Assembly: GCA_000433335.1 (NCBI GenBank)
Contig: HF996766.1
Span: 268 to 15,222 of the forward strand
DNA from: Clostridium sp. CAG:1219
GTDB taxonomy: Bacteria > Bacillota > Clostridia > TANB77 > CAG-465
Direction: 5' to 3'
Length of the DNA: 14,955 nucleotides
Positions 14,748 through 14,955 of the stretch are shown here, in pieces. The notes below the pieces were generated by a model. The model was not told the origin of the DNA. It saw only the letters and a program-made list of their open reading frames with translations, and ran no database searches. Position numbers and translations under genes: made by a program. Position 1 is the stretch's first letter, and the number at the start of each line of letters is the position of its first letter.

Positions 14748-14955
14748 ATAGATTATTACAGTTACAAAGATGAAAAGAAATATTATATTATAAATTCAGA
14801 TAAAAACTTTTTTAGTTTAAAGTTTAGTGACTTGTTTTTAGAACTTTTATTTGATAATAATAAGAGTTTACTTAACAATATAAAATTAAAATGGATATTT
14901 TTTAATTTTAGTAGAAAACTAAAAAAAATGAAGCCAGAAAATATGTGCCTTTTAT
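14736..14955 (+). CDS. Unknown protein, 3'-truncated by the window end
   Basis: The frame starting at ATG 14736 (or TTG 14733) stays open to the end of the window for 73 codons: MVLLIDYYSYKDEKKYYIIN and onward. It is rich in Tyr, Phe, Asn and Lys, with no membrane segment or motif I recognise. GGTGATGA (14722-14729) would be the ribosome binding site. The start codon sits in a strong predicted hairpin, so translation may be controlled. A competing short frame from ATG 14720 ends at 14773. Whether this is a true gene depends on sequence beyond the window. Confidence 0.5.
   Translation, partial: MVLLIDYYSYKDEKKYYIINSDKNFFSLKFSDLFLELLFDNNKSLLNNIKLKWIFFNFSRKLKKMKPENMCLL

Noticed and set aside
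14720..14773. Short frame from ATG 14720 with MVMKFDGIINRL
   Set aside because: Only 17 residues and no separate ribosome binding site; the frame from 14736 stays open to the window end.

Overview
The window is AT-rich DNA from a Gram-positive bacterium. AGGAGG-type ribosome binding sites, tightly packed same-strand genes, intrinsic terminators, a MazF/EndoA toxin, a large class A penicillin-binding protein and a single-chain glycyl-tRNA synthetase all fit an uncultured or poorly described member of the Clostridia. TGA is used as a stop, so the code is standard. Every supported gene is on the + strand, and both window ends cut through genes.

Region 1 (1-3513) holds the 3' part of a probable LolA/GerS-like protein, a promoter, mazF, and a PBP1A-family peptidoglycan synthase 13 bp downstream, closed by a terminator. 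Region 2 (3629-6569) is a three-gene envelope operon: a membrane-anchored phosphodiester-glycosidase-family protein, a membrane-anchored protein of unknown function with propeller-like repeats, and UppP, which recycles the undecaprenyl lipid carrier. It ends at a terminator. Region 3 (6591-7639) is a single gene for a response-regulator receiver fused to what looks like a decayed histidine-kinase core.

Region 4 (7595-9342) is the unusual part. The last 37 bp of the response-regulator gene and a 112-bp block carrying the pnp promoter and pnp leader hairpin each occur twice as direct repeats, 1.5 kb apart. Between them lies about 1.3 kb of apparently inserted DNA with one gene (8117-8980). Its protein has features reminiscent of ADP-ribosyltransferase-like folds (an early LHGAK motif and a late FIEGIIV motif). 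The insert therefore has a copy of the pnp promoter and leader upstream of its gene, while pnp keeps its own copy. Several hairpins surround the cargo gene.

Region 5 (9241-14669) is a probable operon: pnp (RNA decay), a P-loop/Asp23-like fusion protein, a membrane-anchored DUF4163/DUF3298-like protein, glycyl-tRNA synthetase, and a 33-residue single-span membrane protein. Beyond it a strong inverted repeat covers the start codon of a gene that runs off the right end. I saw no tRNA, rRNA, CRISPR array or recognisable transposase gene.
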